Of a DNA stretch of 64,000 nt, positions 26,294 through 35,941 are shown in pieces; position 1 is the stretch's first letter; each line of letters begins with the position of its first letter. The stretch comes from Streptomyces sp. NRRL F-6676 (lineage in GTDB: Bacteria > Actinomycetota > Actinomycetes > Streptomycetales > Streptomycetaceae), in the NCBI RefSeq assembly GCF_000725625.1, contig NZ_JOHS01000025.1, positions 18,980-82,979 of the forward strand. Direction: 5' to 3'. The notes beneath the pieces are model-generated. The model was not told where the DNA came from. It saw only the letters and a program-made list of their open reading frames with translations, and did not search any database. A program made the position numbers and the translations under genes.

Positions 26294-26590
26294 GTTTCCC
26301 CGCAATGGTCTTGACAGAGCCAGCGTAAAGATCTGTACCCACACTGGGAACCGGCGGGGTACTACGGAAACGACACTGTGACGCTTGGGACTTGCGGGAT
26401 CTGGTGTTGCGTCAGGGGTGCGAGTGACGACATAACACCCGATGCCCGACGGGTGGAGGGGGCCCAGCGGGGACCCGGCGGGGGCCCGCGGGGGCCTGTA
26501 CGGCCGACGCCCGACGGCCGTTCGACGACGGCGTCGTACGGCCGGCCTACTGGCCGTCGGCCGGGGCCCCGCGCCTCGGTCGTCCGGCCG

Positions 26591-29500
26591 TCAGCCGGTG
26601 GCCTTGTACGTCCGTTCGGCCTGTTCGTAGAGGCGGGTGACCTCGTCCCGCTCGGCCTCCGGGCCGCGCACCTGCACCACGTGGTACCGGTTGCCGAGCA
26701 GCAGCACGAGGTTGCGCACGTACAGCTCCTTGCCGCCGTCCGTCCAGGTGAACTGGCCCTCCGCCATGGTCCGTCCGCCCACGTCGATGCGGCGCATCCC
26801 GGTGGACGTCGCCCAGGTCGAGTCCCGGAACGGCTGCGTCTCCGGTTCCTTCTCGCGCTGGTACGTCAGCAGGTCGGTGCCGTACTTGCCCGTGCTGTCC
26901 CGGCCCGGTACGACGATCAGCTCGAACTCCCCGTGGGAGTAGACGACCTGGCCGCTGCCGTTCTTGGGCGCACGGTCCCAGCCGTTGGCGACGGCGACCC
27001 GGAAGCCCTCGCTGTCCTTGCGCAGGGTGAAGCCCTGGGCGACGCCGGAACCGCCGTCGCTCTGGGCCTGCGAGTCGTCGTCGGCGGACTTCGAGGGGCT
27101 CTTGGCGGCGTCGGGTGACGTAGCGCCGCCCCCGGGGCCGCCGCCCTTCTCCGACGGTGCGGGAGCGGCGCTCGCCTCGCCCGCGGCTCCGGTGCGGTCG
27201 GCGCCCGCGCCGTCGTCGCGCGCCCCGTTCTTCGGCAGGAACACCACGGCGTACGCCACCGCCGCGGCCATCGCCAGCAGTATCAGCACGAGCAGGGTGC
27301 GGCCGAGCCGGCGCGGGCGGCCGGCGCGGGCGCCCCGGTGGCGGGCGCGGGTGGCGACGGGCAGCCCGGCCCTGCGGCGCCGGACGAGTTCGCCGCGGCG
27401 CCGGAGGATGGGCAGCCTGCGGGTGTCGACGGGGGGCGCGGACACGACGTGCGCGCCGGCCTCCGGCTCGGGCGCCGAGCGCACGAGCGAGCGCAGCCAG
27501 CCGCGCAGTTCCTCGAAGTCCGGGCGTTCGGTGGGGTCCTGGCGCAGCAGCGACTCCACGACCGGCCGCAGCGGGCCGCACTCCTCGGCGAACGCGGGCG
27601 GCTCCGCGCACACCAGCTGGACCAGCTCGGCGGTGTTCTCCTCGGGGTACGGGGCGTGCCCCTGGACCGAGCGGAACAGCAGCGCGCCGAGCGCCCACAG
27701 GTCGGTGGCGGGGCCGATGGGCGCGGCCAGCTGCCAGTTCTCGTGCACGGGGCCTGCCTGCTCGGGCGCCCAGCGCTCGGTCACGGGCCCGACCAACGTC
27801 ATCCGCGCCTGCCGCGCCCGCTCCGCCTCCAGCGCGGTACCGGGCCCACGCTGGGGCGCACGCCCGGGCGCGCTGCGGCCCCAGTGCGCGGGGGGCGCGT
27901 CCTGAGCGCGCGGGGCGCCGGGGTACGGGGCGGGACGGTCACCGGCGCCGTAGGCCGGGCACGCGTCCCCAGCCGGGTCGGGACGGCCGGAGACGGCGGG
28001 TCCACCAGGGGGGCCGTACGCCGCACGACCGGCGGAGGTGCCGTACTCGACGTACCCGGCACCCTCGGCCGGGGCAGCGGGCCCGGCGGGGCCGGTGACG
28101 CCGCGCCGCGGTCCGTACGCCGTCCGGTGCGCCGAGGTGTCGTGCTCGACGGGGTCACCCGTGGGGCCGGAGGCGAGGGGACGCCCCTGGGAGTCGTACC
28201 CGGCCCGGCCGGCCGCAGAGCCGTAGCCACCGGGGCGCCCCGCGGGACCGGGCACGGGAGGACGTTCCTGGGGGCCGTGCCCCGATCGCCCCGCGGAGGC
28301 GCCGTAGCCGCCGGCCGGGACGCCGGGGGCACCGGAGCCGTCCCGGGGGCCGTACCCCGCCCGGCCCGCCGATCCGCCGTACCCCGTGGGGTCCCCCGCG
28401 GAATCGGCTCCGGAGGGACGGCCCTGGAGGCCGGGGCCATGCCCCTCGCGCCCCGCCGGCGGGCCGTAGCCGGCCGGGTCGCCCGGAGCGCCGGGGGCGG
28501 CGGGACGCCCCTGGGAGCCGTACCCGGCCCGGCCGGCCGGGGTGTCGGACGCGGCTCCGCCGCCGGGCGCGGTCCGGCCGCCCGGTGTGCGGTACGGGTT
28601 CGGGTCCTCCGCGGTGCCGGGGGCTCCCGGCTGGTCCGGAGCGGTGCCGTACGCCGCCGGGCCCTCGGGACCGGTGCCGTAGGGGCTCTGCCCGCCCGGC
28701 GCGCGGTACGCGTTCACGCCGCCGGGAGCGCCCGGGCGCGCCGGACCGCTCGCGGCACCGGGGCCGTACGCGCCCGGCCTGCCCAGGACGCCGTACGGGT
28801 CCGCGATCCGGCCGGGAGCCGGCGCCTGTTCCACGCCGTGCGCGGGATCCTGGCCCGACAGCGCCTGCGGAGGCATCGCCTCCCGGCCGCCGTCAGGGTC
28901 CGCCGCGTCCGCCCCGGACTCCGGGCGGCCGGGCGGAAGGCTGTTCGCCGGGCGCGGCGCGGGGAGCGCCGCGCGGCTGTTGCGCTCCTCCTCCTGCACG
29001 CGCGCGGCGGCGCGCGCCCCGGCGCGGTAGGCGGCGATCGCCCCCGCACGCGCCGCCCGCACGTCGTCCCCGGCCTCCAGCGCCCTGGGCCCGGGCGCCA
29101 GTACGCCCCCGGAGCCGCCCTGCGGGGTCATCGCCCCGTTCGCGCGGGCCTCGAGCGCCGCGCGGCGCGCCTCTTCCGCGTCCGCCGCGTTCATGCCGCC
29201 GGCCACGGCCCCGAGGGCGCCCTCGGCCGGTGCGCTCACCATCCCGCCGGCGGCACCCACGGCACCCCGCATCCCGGGACCCACGCCCGGGCCACCGGGT
29301 CCGCCGCCCCGGGCCCCCGGAACCAGCGGTCCCGCGCCCGCCGCACCCGGGCCGGGAACGGCCGGGCCTCCGGCCCCCCCGGGCGCCCCGGGCCGGGCGC
29401 CGGGCCCCCGGAAGGTGTCGGGCACGACACCGGGTGCCCCGGCGCCGCCCTCGCCGCCGGGCCCCGGCCCGGGCTCGACGTCCGGCGGCGGCACCGGGTC

Positions 29501-30115
29501 GTAGCCGCACAGCGCCTCCTCCGCCGCGCCGACCGCGAGCCCGGTGAGCATCACCCGGCCGTCGTCGCAGACGAGCACCGTCCGCGCGGTGATGTTGCGG
29601 TGCACCCAGCCGTGCGCGTGTAGCACCCGCAGGGCGGTCAGCACGTCGGAGGCGACCTCGGCCGCGCGGTAGGGCGTCAGCGGCTGGTCGGCGAGGAGCG
29701 TCGCCAGCGACCGCGCGGGCACCAGCTCGCTCACGACCCACAGCGAGCCGCCCTCGGCGAACACGTCGAACACCTGGTCGAGCCGCGGGTGGTCGGGGAT
29801 CCGCGCGGCGGCCTGCGCCGCCTCGATCGCGCGCCGCACCGCCGGATCGGCGGGCCGGCGCGTGGCCCCCCGCCCGCCGGGACCGCGCGCCCCGGCACTC
29901 CGCGCACCGGCGTCCCGGGCCACGAAGCCGTCCGGCAGCCCGTCCGCGTCGAGCACCTCCGCCTCGACCACCTCCGGCAACGGCACCTGCCGGATGAGGA
30001 CTTCCTGCCCGCTGTAGGTGTCGAAGGCGCGTCCGTCGGCGAGTTCGTCCTCGTCGGCGGCCGGCAGCGGCAGGCGGTAGCGGTCGGCGAGGACCCGTCC
30101 CGCGTAGTCGTCCAC
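26591..30115 (-). CDS. Large membrane pseudokinase with split kinase domain
   Basis: 1174 residues. The fold of a Hanks kinase is traceable, but the glycine loop is lost (RYRLPLPAADEDELADGRAF), the ATP Lys is Arg42 (VLIRQV), the catalytic Asp is Asn174 (WVHRNITARTVLV) and DFG is replaced by TGL. The C-lobe resumes near residue 775 (ERWAPEQAGP, then TDLWALGALLFRS). Between them lie ~560 Gly/Pro/Ala-rich residues with ~30-residue repeats (GRAGYG-like). A membrane helix near 938-960 leads to a C-terminal domain with DSEGFRVAVANGWDR. The GTG at 30115 has GGAGG 5 nt upstream. It probably scaffolds or senses rather than phosphorylates. Confidence 0.88.
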   Translation of the reverse strand: MDDYAGRVLADRYRLPLPAADEDELADGRAFDTYSGQEVLIRQVPLPEVVEAEVLDADGLPDGFVARDAGARSAGARGPGGRGATRRPADPAVRRAIEAAQAAARIPDHPRLDQVFDVFAEGGSLWVVSELVPARSLATLLADQPLTPYRAAEVASDVLTALRVLHAHGWVHRNITARTVLVCDDGRVMLTGLAVGAAEEALCGYDPVPPPDVEPGPGPGGEGGAGAPGVVPDTFRGPGARPGAPGGAGGPAVPGPGAAGAGPLVPGARGGGPGGPGVGPGMRGAVGAAGGMVSAPAEGALGAVAGGMNAADAEEARRAALEARANGAMTPQGGSGGVLAPGPRALEAGDDVRAARAGAIAAYRAGARAAARVQEEERNSRAALPAPRPANSLPPGRPESGADAADPDGGREAMPPQALSGQDPAHGVEQAPAPGRIADPYGVLGRPGAYGPGAASGPARPGAPGGVNAYRAPGGQSPYGTGPEGPAAYGTAPDQPGAPGTAEDPNPYRTPGGRTAPGGGAASDTPAGRAGYGSQGRPAAPGAPGDPAGYGPPAGREGHGPGLQGRPSGADSAGDPTGYGGSAGRAGYGPRDGSGAPGVPAGGYGASAGRSGHGPQERPPVPGPAGRPGGYGSAAGRAGYDSQGRPLASGPTGDPVEHDTSAHRTAYGPRRGVTGPAGPAAPAEGAGYVEYGTSAGRAAYGPPGGPAVSGRPDPAGDACPAYGAGDRPAPYPGAPRAQDAPPAHWGRSAPGRAPQRGPGTALEAERARQARMTLVGPVTERWAPEQAGPVHENWQLAAPIGPATDLWALGALLFRSVQGHAPYPEENTAELVQLVCAEPPAFAEECGPLRPVVESLLRQDPTERPDFEELRGWLRSLVRSAPEPEAGAHVVSAPPVDTRRLPILRRRGELVRRRRAGLPVATRARHRGARAGRPRRLGRTLLVLILLAMAAAVAYAVVFLPKNGARDDGAGADRTGAAGEASAAPAPSEKGGGPGGGATSPDAAKSPSKSADDDSQAQSDGGSGVAQGFTLRKDSEGFRVAVANGWDRAPKNGSGQVVYSHGEFELIVVPGRDSTGKYGTDLLTYQREKEPETQPFRDSTWATSTGMRRIDVGGRTMAEGQFTWTDGGKELYVRNLVLLLGNRYHVVQVRGPEAERDEVTRLYEQAERTYKATG
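27930..29500. repeat. Gly/Pro-rich repeat tract inside the pseudokinase gene
   Basis: This stretch encodes about 520 low-complexity residues. Between about 27.99 and 28.55 kb a ~90-bp period is visible, each unit carrying a Gly-x-Ala-Gly-Tyr-Gly-x-x-Gly-x-Pro core. The length probably varies between strains. Confidence 0.6.
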
Positions 30116-30336
30116 GATGCCTCCCCCGGCCGGCCGGCTGGTCAATTCCGCTCGCCTTGCGCCCCGTTGTGGCTTCGTACGGTTCGCAACCACTCACGAT
30201 ACGTGCCGTAGGCAACCCGCATGGAGGGATATGACATCTCGCCGCCCCAGAACCGTACGGAACGTAACGTCAGCCCGGCCGGCCTGTCACCGCACGTGAC
30301 GACAGATGGCGCTTCGCCCCGTTATATGACGCCACC

Positions 30337-32670
30337 TCACGACTTGGGCTCAAAGGTGGTGTTCAGCGTCTTCCACGTGCTCTTGCGCAGGCTGGCGCCC
30401 CACCCGGCCGACTTCGCCGAGTACATCAGCGCGTAGCCCTGGTGGTCGTTGACGACGAAACCCCGGTCGATCACCCGGTACTTCGTCCCGTCGTCGGAGT
30501 AGGTGAACTCCCAGTCGGCCGTGTTCCAGCCGCGGTAGTCCACCTTCTCTATTCGGATCCGGTGGTACTGGGCCCGGGTCATGTAGCGCTCCTGGTTCTT
30601 CCAGTCCGCCACCGGGTCGTCCTTGGGCGTAGAGGTCCAGGCGATCAGCAGCCGCTGTCCGTCGGGGCCGGTGAACCGGGCCCCGGCCGAGTCCGTCGTC
30701 CTGTACTTCCATCCCTTGGGCAGCCCGATGGAGAACCCCTGAGCGCCCTTGTACGTGGTCACCTTGCCGCTGCCGGAGGAACCGGACGAACCCGAGGAGC
30801 CGTCCGACGACGAGTCCGAGGACCCGGACGCCCCGGACCCTTCCTCACCCTCGTCCGCGCTCGTGGCGGAGCCCGCCGTCGAGCCGTCCGCCGACCGCTC
30901 GTCCGCCTCCCCGCCCCCCTTGCCGGTACCGGTACCGGTGCCGCTGCCCTTCCCGCTGCCGCTCTTGCCGGAGCCGCCGCCGCTCGCCCCGCTGGAGGCG
31001 GCCGCCTTGGTGCCGGCGCCCTTGTCGTCCTTCGAGCCGTCGTCGCCCAGCGTCAGCGCGAGCACCGTGCCGAGCACGGCGAGCACCACGACCACGGCGA
31101 CGACCACCAGCGCCCGCTTCGGGACCACGTCGGTGATCGGCGCCCGGGGCGGCGACGCGGGCCGCCGCGGACGGTCCGGCTCCGGCACCGCGGGCCATCC
31201 CGAACTGGTCTTCCCCGAACCGGAGTTCGACGCGACGACCGCGGTGCCCCCCATGCCCCCCGCCCGCCCGCCGGAAGCCCCGGAGGCGGTCGAGGACGAG
31301 CGCGGGGAAGAGGAGGGGGCCGGGGAAGCGGCCTGGGAAGCGGCCGGTGCCGCGGAGGCACCCGCGGCACCCGACGACACCGCCGCGCCGCTCCTGGCCG
31401 CGCTCGCGCTCGCGCCCTTCGTCGCGCCCGTACCCGCCGGCTTCGTACCGGCCGTCGCCGTCCGTGGAGAGGCCGGGGAACTCACGGATCCCGCGGCACC
31501 GGCCGCGCCGGCGGCACCCACGGCGGCGGACGCCGACGCCGGGCCGGCCCCCGCGGTGCCGGACTTCTCCTCCGTGACGGACCCGGTCCCGCTCCCGGCC
31601 GCCGGCTCCGCCCCGCCCCGCTTGGAGCGGGCGGTCACCGAGGCGGTCGCGGCACCCGCGGCCTTGCGCACCGAACGCAGCGCCCCGCGCAGCTTCTCCG
31701 CCGCCTCCTCGCCCCGCCTGCCGGTGGCACCGTCGGCGCCCGCGCCCTCCTCGGGCACCGGCGGCAGCGCCACCACCCGCGTGGCGTCCACCGGCTCCGG
31801 GCCCGCCTCCTTGGGATCGGCGGCGTTGATCACCTCGTTGAGCATCGCCCGGGCGCCCGCGTCGTCCAGCCGCTGCTCGGGGTCCTTGGCGAGCAACCCG
31901 AAGATGACGCTCCGCAGCGGGCCGGCGTTCTTGGGCTCCTCGACGGGCTCCGTCATGACCGCCGTCAGGGTGGCGATCGCCGAGCCCTTGTCGTACGGCG
32001 GAGTGCCCTCCACCGAGGCGTACATCAGCCCGCCGAGCGACCACAGGTCCGCCGCCGGCCCCGGCTTGTGCCCGCGCGCCCGCTCCGGGGAGATGTAGGA
32101 GGGGGCGCCGACGAGCATGCCGGTCGAGGTGATGGACGGGTCGCCCTCGACCTGCGCGATGCCGAAGTCTGTCAGCACCACCCGGCCGTCCTCGGAGATC
32201 AGCACGTTGGACGGCTTCACGTCCCGGTGCAGGATCCCCTCACGGTGCGCGGCCCGCAGCACGTCCAGGACCGCGAGCCCCACCTCGGCGGCGCGCCTCG
32301 GCTCCAGCACGCCGTCCTCACGGATGACCTCGGCGAGGGACTTGCCCTCGATCAACTCCATGACGATCCAGGGCCGGTCGTCCTCCTGCACGACGTCGAA
32401 GACCGTCACCGCACCCGTGTTGCGGATCCGCGCGATCGCCTTCGCCTCGCGCAGCGTCCGCGTGATCAACCGGCGCTTCTCCTCCTCGTCGATGCTCGAC
32501 GGGAACCGCAGCTCCTTCACGGCGACCGTACGGCCGAGGGTCTCGTCCTCGGCCCGCCACACCGTGCCCATGCCGCCGCGGCCGAGGACCCCTCCCAGCC
32601 GGTACCGCCCGGCGAGGAGACGTCCGCTCTTGTCCTGACGGGATGACCCCGCCCGCTCCGCCTCCGACAT
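30337..32670 (-). CDS. Membrane Ser/Thr protein kinase 5 (first in the cluster)
   Basis: 777 residues from the ATG at 32670, which has GAGGGGA 4 nt upstream; an ATG at 32682 is possible. Motifs are LGRGGMGTVWRAEDE, Lys52 in VAVKEL, HRDVKPSN near 143, DFG and YISPERA, so it should be active. A ~220-residue Ala/Ser-rich linker, one membrane helix near 519-541 (VVVAVVVVLAVLGTVLAL) and a Ser/Gly stalk precede a C-terminal domain with GFSIGLPKGWKYR and WEFTYSDDG. It is the first gene of the cluster in the transcription direction. Such clusters are linked to spore-wall synthesis in S. coelicolor (family knowledge). Confidence 0.92.
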   Translation of the reverse strand: MSEAERAGSSRQDKSGRLLAGRYRLGGVLGRGGMGTVWRAEDETLGRTVAVKELRFPSSIDEEEKRRLITRTLREAKAIARIRNTGAVTVFDVVQEDDRPWIVMELIEGKSLAEVIREDGVLEPRRAAEVGLAVLDVLRAAHREGILHRDVKPSNVLISEDGRVVLTDFGIAQVEGDPSITSTGMLVGAPSYISPERARGHKPGPAADLWSLGGLMYASVEGTPPYDKGSAIATLTAVMTEPVEEPKNAGPLRSVIFGLLAKDPEQRLDDAGARAMLNEVINAADPKEAGPEPVDATRVVALPPVPEEGAGADGATGRRGEEAAEKLRGALRSVRKAAGAATASVTARSKRGGAEPAAGSGTGSVTEEKSGTAGAGPASASAAVGAAGAAGAAGSVSSPASPRTATAGTKPAGTGATKGASASAARSGAAVSSGAAGASAAPAASQAASPAPSSSPRSSSTASGASGGRAGGMGGTAVVASNSGSGKTSSGWPAVPEPDRPRRPASPPRAPITDVVPKRALVVVAVVVVLAVLGTVLALTLGDDGSKDDKGAGTKAAASSGASGGGSGKSGSGKGSGTGTGTGKGGGEADERSADGSTAGSATSADEGEEGSGASGSSDSSSDGSSGSSGSSGSGKVTTYKGAQGFSIGLPKGWKYRTTDSAGARFTGPDGQRLLIAWTSTPKDDPVADWKNQERYMTRAQYHRIRIEKVDYRGWNTADWEFTYSDDGTKYRVIDRGFVVNDHQGYALMYSAKSAGWGASLRKSTWKTLNTTFEPKS

Positions 32671-32687
32671 GCGTCCCCTCATGCAAC

Positions 32688-32699
32688 CCGCCCTGACAG
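32688..32699 (-). promoter_or_regulatory. GGCTCTGTCA element shared by kinases 3 and 5
   Basis: Reading the minus strand, GGCTCTGTCA occurs about 20 nt before the kinase 5 start region and again before kinase 3 (about 26311-26320), each followed by TTGC about 8-9 nt later. The shared 5' region suggests common control. Confidence 0.35.
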
Positions 32700-32881
32700 A
32701 GCCTTCATTGTTACTCACGCACGGACCACCCGGCGCCCAGGGTGCCCCGTACGGCGGCCCGCCGGGGGCCGCACGGCACCGGCGGCCGGACAACCGTCCG
32801 GAGCGGGCACGCTCCCACCACCTGGTGCGCGGGGGCGGCCGGCGGTCCTCCATGATGTGCGGTGACGAAACGAGGACGCCG

Positions 32882-34009
32882 ATGCCGCTGCGCCGGGCCT
32901 GCCGCTCCCTGGCGGCCGTGGCCCTGACCCTCCCCCTGCTCGCCCTCGCCCCCCGGGGCCCGGCGGACACGGCCGGCCCCGCGGCCCGGGCCCGCCCGGC
33001 GACGGACACGGTCCTCTCCCTCCTGGTCGCCCGCGGCGGAGTCCGCGCCGGCGCACTCCTCGCCCAGGACCCGACGGGCACTCACTTCGCGCACGCCGAG
33101 GCCGATTCGGCCCTCACCAGCACCAGCACCGGCACCGGCACCGAACCCAGGTCCGGGGACAGCCTCCACCCCGCCGACCACTTCCGCGCCGGCAGCGTCA
33201 CCAAGACCTTCCTCGCCACCGTCGTCCTCCAACTCGCCGCCGAACACCGGCTGTCGCTGTCGGACGCCGTCGAGGACCACCTGCCCGGGCTGGTGCACGG
33301 TCACGGCAACGACGGCCGCACCCTCACCCTGCGCTCCCTGCTCACGCACACCAGCGGACTGGCCGACTTCACCGCGGACACCGAAGGCATGGTTCCCGTG
33401 ACCCCGCGTCAGGCCGTACGCATCGCTCTCACCCACTCCCCCGCGGCACCCGGCCGCTTCTCGTACTCCAACACCAACTACGTACTGCTCGGCATGGTCG
33501 TCCGGCAGGTCACCGGAGACTCGTACGCCGACGAGGCCGAGCGCCGCATCCTCACCCCCCTGCGTCTCACGGGCACGTCCTTCCCGGGCGCCCGCACCAC
33601 GCTCCCCTCCCCGCACGGGCGGGCCTACGCCGCCGACGGGTCCGACGTCACCGAACTCGACCCGCGCGTGGCCGGCGCGGCGGGTGAGCTCGTGACCACG
33701 CTCGCCGACCTCGACCGCTTCTACGCGGCCCTGCTCGGCGGCGGACTGCTGCCCCCGTACTGGCTGCACGAGATGCTCGACACCCGCACCGCACATGGGG
33801 TGTACGGCTCCGGGATCTATCCGGTGACCCTTCCGTGCGGCACCACGGTGTGGGGACACGACGGCCGGATACCGGGCAGCTACGTGCGCACCGCGGCCAC
33901 CGTCGACGGTCGTCGTGTGCTCACGTACCGCGTGAACACGGACGCCTTCGCAGACTCCGGTCTCGAGCGGGCCCTGCTGTCGGCCGAGTTCTGCGTCCGC
34001 ACCCCGTAG
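32882..34009 (+). CDS. Secreted serine hydrolase, beta-lactamase/DD-peptidase fold
   Basis: 375 residues with a signal peptide (LRRACRSLAAVALTLPLLAL). The class C beta-lactamase-like motifs are present: Ser105-x-x-Lys108 in AGSVTKTF, Tyr-Ser-Asn in FSYSNTNYVLLG, and HDG near the C-terminus in TVWGHDGRIPG, in the position of the KTG/HxG box. It resembles D-alanyl-D-alanine carboxypeptidases and esterases of the serine-beta-lactamase superfamily. The start at 32882 has GAGG 6 nt upstream; ATGs at 32852 and 32855 are alternatives. It is divergent from the kinase cluster and probably acts on peptidoglycan. Confidence 0.85.
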   Translation: MPLRRACRSLAAVALTLPLLALAPRGPADTAGPAARARPATDTVLSLLVARGGVRAGALLAQDPTGTHFAHAEADSALTSTSTGTGTEPRSGDSLHPADHFRAGSVTKTFLATVVLQLAAEHRLSLSDAVEDHLPGLVHGHGNDGRTLTLRSLLTHTSGLADFTADTEGMVPVTPRQAVRIALTHSPAAPGRFSYSNTNYVLLGMVVRQVTGDSYADEAERRILTPLRLTGTSFPGARTTLPSPHGRAYAADGSDVTELDPRVAGAAGELVTTLADLDRFYAALLGGGLLPPYWLHEMLDTRTAHGVYGSGIYPVTLPCGTTVWGHDGRIPGSYVRTAATVDGRRVLTYRVNTDAFADSGLERALLSAEFCVRTP

Positions 34010-34068
34010 AACGACCGGGTTCCGAACGGAGATCCCGCTCCGGTCCACCCGTTCGAGTGAACCCGGCC

Positions 34069-34128
34069 CGGTCGACCCCACTCAACCGGACCGTCGGCCG
34101 GTCGACCCCGCTCAACCGGACCGTCGGC
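34069..34128. repeat. Tandem 30-bp direct repeat
   Basis: Two copies (34069-34098 and 34099-34128) differ at one base; the unit starts CGGTCGACCCC and ends GGACCGTCGGC. It lies between convergent genes. A degenerate third start (CCGACCCCGCCCAGCCCGG) follows. Confidence 0.75.
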
Positions 34129-34234
34129 CCGCCGACCCCGCCCAGCCCGGCAGGCGGCCCGGCCGGCCCGCCTGCCGAGGGCCCGGCCTGCTTCGCGACT
34201 GCCCGGCGCACCGGCCACAGCGGCGGTCGGCCGC

Positions 34235-35941
34235 CTACAGCGGCACGATGTCCGGCGCGCCCAGCCGTGCCGCGTCGGCCGTCAGGTCGTCCGGCTGGCG
34301 CTGCGACTCGCGTTCGGCCTCCACACGCTTCTCGTAGTGCTGGACCTCGCGCTCGACCTGGTCCTCGTCCCAGCCCAGCACGGGCGCCATCAGCCGCGCG
34401 ACCTCCCTGGCGCTGCGCGTGCCGCGGTCGAAGGTCTCGATGGAGATGCGGGTGCGCCGGGTGAGGACGTCGTCCAGGTGCCGGGCGCCCTCGTGCGAGG
34501 CGGCGTAGACGACTTCGGCGCGCAGGTAGTCGTCGGCGCCCGGGAGCGGTGCGCCGAGCGAGGGGTTCTCCGTGATCAGGTCGAGGATCTCCTGGGTGAG
34601 CGAGCCGTAACGGTTCAGCAGGTGCTCGAGCCGTACCACGTGCAGGCCGGTCCGCGCGGCGGTGTGCGCCCGCGCGTTCCACAACGCTCGGTAGCCCTCC
34701 GCGCCGAGCAGCGGAACGTCCTCGGTGACGCAGTCCGCGACCCGCTGGTCCAGGCCGTGCACCGCCTCGTCGACCGCGTCCTTGGCCATGACCCGGTACG
34801 TCGTGTACTTGCCGCCCGCGACGACCACGAGACCCGGCACCGGGTGGGCGACCGTGTGCTCGCGGGAGAGCTTGCTGGTGGCGTCCGACTCCCCGGCGAG
34901 CAGCGGGCGCAGCCCGGCGTACACGCCCTGCACGTCGTCCCTGGTGAGCGGCACCGCGAGGACGGAGTTCACGTGTTCGAGCAGATAGTCGATGTCGGCG
35001 CTGGAGGCGGCCGGGTGGGCCTTGTCCAGGTCCCAGTCGGTGTCCGTGGTGCCGACGATCCAGTGCCGCCCCCAGGGGATGACGAACAGAACGGACTTCT
35101 CGGTGCGCAGGATGAGTCCGGTGGTGGAGTGGATGCGGTCCTTGGGCACCACCAGGTGGATGCCCTTGGAGGCGCGCACATGGAACTGGCCGCGCTCGCC
35201 GACCATCCCCTGGGTGTCGTCGGTCCACACCCCGGTCGCGTTGACGACCTGCTTGGCGCGTACCTCGTATTCGCCGCCCGCCTCGACATCCTGCACCCGG
35301 GCACCGACCACGCGCTCGCCCTCGCGCAGGAACCCGGTGACGCGGGCCCGGTTGGCGACCCGGGCACCGTAGGAGGCGGCGGTGCGCACCAGGGTGGCGA
35401 CGTAACGGGCGTCGTCCATCTGCGCGTCGTAGTACTGCAACGCCCCCACCAGGGCGTCCTTCTTCAGACAGGGCGCGACGCGCAGGGCGTGGCGGCGGGT
35501 CAGGTGGCGGTGGGAGGGCAGCCCGCGGCCGTGCCCCCGGGCCATCGACATGGCGTCGTAGAGAGCGACGCCCGAGCCCGCGTACAGCCGTTCCCAGCCC
35601 TTGTGCTGGAGGGGGTAGAGGAACGGGACGGGCTTGACCAGGTGGGGGGCGAGGCGTTCGAGCAGCAGCCCGCGCTCTTTGAGCGCCTCGCGCACCAGTG
35701 CGAAGTCGAGCATCTCCAGATAGCGCAGTCCGCCGTGGATGAGCTTGCTGGACCGGCTGGAGGTGCCCGACGCCCAGTCACGGGCCTCGACCAGCCCCGT
35801 GGACAGGCCGCGGGTGGCCGCGTCCAGTGCCGTGCCGGCGCCGACCACGCCCGCTCCCACGACCAGCACGTCCAGCTCGCGCTCGGCCATTCCCGCCAGT
35901 GCCTCGGCGCGCTGCGCCGGACCCAGTGCCGCTGTCCTCAC
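34235..35941 (-). CDS. glpD: Aerobic glycerol-3-phosphate dehydrogenase
   Basis: 568 residues, normal for GlpD. It oxidises glycerol-3-phosphate to dihydroxyacetone phosphate and passes electrons to quinone at the inner membrane face. The FAD-binding motif LDVLVVGAGVVGAGTALDAA lies near residue 23. Other family blocks are SGTSSRSSKLIHGGLRYLE, the substrate region TTDTDW and GGKYTTYRVMAKDAVD, followed by the C-terminal domain. The GTG at 35941 has GGGAGG 6 nt upstream. No glpF or glpK is adjacent, so it is an isolated copy. Confidence 0.96.
   Translation of the reverse strand: MRTAALGPAQRAEALAGMAERELDVLVVGAGVVGAGTALDAATRGLSTGLVEARDWASGTSSRSSKLIHGGLRYLEMLDFALVREALKERGLLLERLAPHLVKPVPFLYPLQHKGWERLYAGSGVALYDAMSMARGHGRGLPSHRHLTRRHALRVAPCLKKDALVGALQYYDAQMDDARYVATLVRTAASYGARVANRARVTGFLREGERVVGARVQDVEAGGEYEVRAKQVVNATGVWTDDTQGMVGERGQFHVRASKGIHLVVPKDRIHSTTGLILRTEKSVLFVIPWGRHWIVGTTDTDWDLDKAHPAASSADIDYLLEHVNSVLAVPLTRDDVQGVYAGLRPLLAGESDATSKLSREHTVAHPVPGLVVVAGGKYTTYRVMAKDAVDEAVHGLDQRVADCVTEDVPLLGAEGYRALWNARAHTAARTGLHVVRLEHLLNRYGSLTQEILDLITENPSLGAPLPGADDYLRAEVVYAASHEGARHLDDVLTRRTRISIETFDRGTRSAREVARLMAPVLGWDEDQVEREVQHYEKRVEAERESQRQPDDLTADAARLGAPDIVPL

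Noticed and set aside
22088..26314. 1408-codon plus-strand frame antisense to the kinases
   Set aside because: Composition is dominated by Arg/Gly/Ala; the minus strand has unmistakable kinase motifs.
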